Origin: Crossaster papposus
Lineage: Eukaryota; Echinodermata; Asteroidea; Velatida; Solasteridae
Assembly: GCA_037893245.1 (NCBI GenBank)
Contig: JBAIAA010000785.1
Location: 5,001 to 69,000, forward strand
Direction of reading: 5' to 3'
DNA length: 64,000 nt
Part shown: positions 61,201-64,000 of the stretch, piece after piece
Numbering within the stretch: position 1 is the first letter of the stretch
How the letters are laid out: every line of letters begins with the position of its first letter
Position numbers and translations under genes: made by a program
The notes under the pieces: model-generated
Told to the model about the DNA's origin: nothing
The model's input: the letters and a program-made list of their open reading frames with translations, nothing else
Databases searched by the model: none

Positions 61201-64000
61201 TTATTATGTAAAGGGAAAGAAGTGTGCAGTAGAAATAAACACCTGATGTGGGAACAAGCCCTCGAGTTAAATATGTAAAGGGAAAGAAGTGTGCAGTAGA
61301 AATAAACACCTGATGTGGGAATAAGCCCTCGAGTTAAATATGTAGTAGTAGGGATATGCCGATTGTAGACCAAATCTTAAATATGTAGTAGTAGGGATAT
61401 GCCGATTGTAGATTAAATCTTAAATATGTAGTAGTAGGGATATGCCGATTGTAGACCAAATCTTAAATATGTAGTAGTAGTAGGGATATGCCGATTGTAG
61501 ACCAAATCTTAAATATGTAGTAGTAGGGATATGCCGATTGTAGGCCAAATCTTAAATATGTAGTAGTAGGGATATGCCGATTGTAGACCAAATCGTAAAT
61601 ATGTAGTAGTAGGGATATGCCGATTGTAGACCAAATCTTAAATATGTAGTAGTAGGGATATGCCGATTGTAGACCAAATCTTAAATATGTAGTAGTAGGG
61701 ATATGCCGATTGTAGACCAAATCTTAAATATGTAGTAGTAGGGATATGCCGATTGTAGACCAAATCTTAAATATGTAGTAGTAGGGATATGCCGATTGTA
61801 GACCAAATCTTAAATATGTAGTAGTAGGGATATGCCGATTGTAGACCAAATCTTAAATATGTAGTAGTAGGGATATGCCGATTGTAGACCAAATCTTAAA
61901 TATGTAGTAGTAGGGATATGCCGATTGTAGACCAAATCTTAAATATGTAGTAGTAGTAGGGATATGCCGATTGTAGACCAAATCTTAAATATGTAGTAGT
62001 AGGGATATGCCGATTGTAGGCCAAATCTTAAATATGTAGTAGTAGGGATATGCCGATTGTAGACCAAATCGTAAATATGTAGTAGTAGGGATATGCCGAT
62101 TGTAGACCAAATCTTAAATATGTAGTAGTAGGGATATGCCGATTGTAGACCAAATCTTAAATATGTAGTAGTAGGGATATGCCGATTGTAGACCAAATCT
62201 TAAATATGTAGTAGTAGGGATATGCCGATTGTAGACCAAATCTTAAATATGTAGTAGTAGGGATATGCCGATTGTAGACCAAATCTTAAATATGTAGTAG
62301 TAGGGATATGCCGATTGTAGACCAAATCTTAAATATGTAGTAGTAGGGATATGCCGATTGTAGACCAAATCTTAAATATGTAGTAGTAGGGATCTGCCGA
62401 TTGTAGACCAAATCTTAAATATGTAGTAGTAGGGATATGCCGATTGTAGACCAATTCTTAAATATGTAGTAGTAGGGATATGCCGATTGTAGACCAAATC
62501 TTAAATATGTAGTAGTAGGGATATGCCGATTGTAGACCAAATCTTAAATATGTAGTAGTATGGATATGCCGATTGTAGACCAAATCTTAAATATGTAGTA
62601 GTAGGGATATGCCGATTGTAGACCAAATCTTAAATATGTAGTAGTAGGGATATGCCGATTGTAGACCAAATCTTAAATATGTAGTAGTAGGGATATGCCG
62701 ATTGTAGACCAAATCTTAAATATGTAGTAGTAGGGATATGCCGATTGTAGACCAAATCTTAAATATGTAGTAGTAGGGATATGCCGATTGTAGACCAAAT
62801 CTTAAAAAACTCAATTTGATCTGATAACAAAACAAACTCACATTTATTATTATGTAAAGGGAAAGAAGTGTGCAGTAGAAATAAACACCTGATGTGGGAA
62901 CAAGCCCTCGAGTTAAATATGTAAAGGGAAAGAAGTGTGCAGTAGAAATAAACACCTGATGTGGGAACAAGCCCTCGAGTTAAATATGTAGTAGTAGGGA
63001 TATGCCGATTGTAGACCAAATCTTAAATATGTAGTAGTACGGATATGCCGATTGTAGATCAAATCTTAAATATGTAGTAGTAGGGATATGCCGATTGTAG
63101 ACCAAATCTTAAATATGTAGTAGTAGGGATATGCCGATTGTAGACCAAATCTTAAATATGTAGTAGTAGGGATATGCCGATTGTAGGCCAAATCTTAAAT
63201 ATGTAGTAGTAGGGATATGCCGATTGTAGACCAAATCTTAAATATGTAGTAGTAGGGATATGCCGATTGTAGACCAAATCTTAAATATGTAGTAGTAGGG
63301 ATATGCCGATTGTAGACCAAATCTTAAATATGTAGTAGTAGGGATATGCCGATTGTAGACCAAATCTTAAATATGTAGTAGTAGGGATATGCCGATTGTA
63401 GACCAAATCTTAAATATGTAGTAGTAGGGATATGCCGATTGTAGACCAAATCTTAAATATGTAGTAGTAGGGATATGCCGATTGTAGACCAAATCTTAAA
63501 TATGTAGTAGTAGGGATATGCCGATTGTAGACCAAATCTTAAATATGTAGTAGTAGGGATATGCCGATTATAGACCAAATCTTAAACAACTCAATTTGAT
63601 CTGATAACAAAACAAACTCACATTTATTATTATGTAAAGGAAAAGAAGTGTGCAGTAGAAATAAACACCTGATGTGGGAACAAGCCCTCGAGTTAAATAT
63701 GTAGTAGTAGAGATATGCCGATTGTAGACCAAATCTTAAATATGTAGTAGTAGGGATATGCCGATTGTAGACCAAATCTTAAATATGTAGTAGTAGGGAT
63801 ATGCCTATAGTAGACCAAATCTTAAATATGTAGTAGTAGGGATATGCCGATTGTAGACCAAATCTTAAATATGTAGTAGTAGGGATATGCCGATTGTAGA
63901 CCAAATCTTAAATATGTAGTAGTAGGGATATGCCGATTGTAGACCAAATCTTAAATATGTAGTAGTAGGGATATGCCGATTGTAGACCAAATCTTAAATA
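55263..64000 (+). repeat. Mixed A/B/C array to the window end
   Basis: B units start at 55495, 56493, 57706, 58489, 58987, 59337, 60332, 61158, 62804 and 63584; those at 58489 and 63584 lack an extra C. 56.4-56.9 kb recurs at 61.07-61.6 kb (offset about 4668), and 57.2-58.8 kb at 62.3-63.9 kb (offset about 5098). Within it, 61463-61938 and 61939-62414 are a 476-bp tandem repeat (11 A plus one extra TAG). GTAGATTAAATC and TGTAGGCC monomers recur throughout. The array runs off the window edge. Confidence 0.92.

Noticed and set aside
2788-63775. Dozens of minus-strand open frames of 64-171 codons sharing a Tyr/Leu-rich sequence
   Set aside because: They are translations of A, B and C repeats in rotating phase, overlap one another in different frames, begin and end at repeat boundaries and have no promoter or domain evidence.

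Overview
This window is eukaryotic, intergenic, heterochromatin-like DNA. Apart from one inserted retrotransposon (31081-36839), essentially every base belongs to a tandem satellite built from a few modules. Module A is a 43-bp monomer that starts AAATATGTAGTAGTAGGG and ends GACCAAATCTT; I estimate about a thousand copies. Module B is a 111-bp unit with a unique 44-bp head (contains CAATTTGATCTGATAAC) and a 67-bp tail; I count 91 copies by hand. Module C is the 67-bp tail used alone (starts AAATATGTAAAGGG, ends CCCTCGAGTT), often directly after B to give a 178-bp B+C composite. A and C start with the same 9-bp word AAATATGTA and end in TT, so modules are joined in register.

Layout. 1-37 is the end of a C/B tail. 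38-2875 is 66 consecutive A monomers with no indel, carrying 344-bp and 559-bp higher-order periods. From 2876 to 6586 single B units appear every 0.6-1.4 kb. From 6587 to 31080 B and C are dense and embedded in larger duplications (2069, 2730, 2355, 2286 and 436 bp). From 36840 to 64000 the satellite resumes with further duplications (953, 872, 1698, 480, 1179 and 476 bp, plus a dispersed pair about 8.1 kb apart). Smaller signatures are (TAG)n expansion inside A and a 150-bp deletion-hybrid module present six times.

The insertion at 31081-36839 is a structurally complete but internally gutted LTR retrotransposon on the + strand. It has two LTRs of 2101 and 2100 bp that differ at four places by eye, TGTCACA/TGTGACA ends, a 4-bp target-site duplication TAGG that restores one A monomer, a tRNA primer-binding site and a polypurine tract. 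The 1.56-kb interior holds only a Gag CCHC zinc knuckle, a frameshifted aspartic-protease remnant and a tail resembling the end of Ty3/gypsy integrase. Reverse transcriptase, RNase H and the integrase core are absent. It is therefore a recent, non-autonomous, probably Ty3/gypsy-related element.

I see no intact host gene, tRNA, rRNA, CRISPR array or bacterial signal. The many short minus-strand open frames in the satellite are by-products of the repeat. The species cannot be named from the sequence; the protein remnants suit an animal, which is inference. No new protein-coding system is present. The points of interest are the nested amplification of the satellite and the structure of the 2.1-kb LTR.
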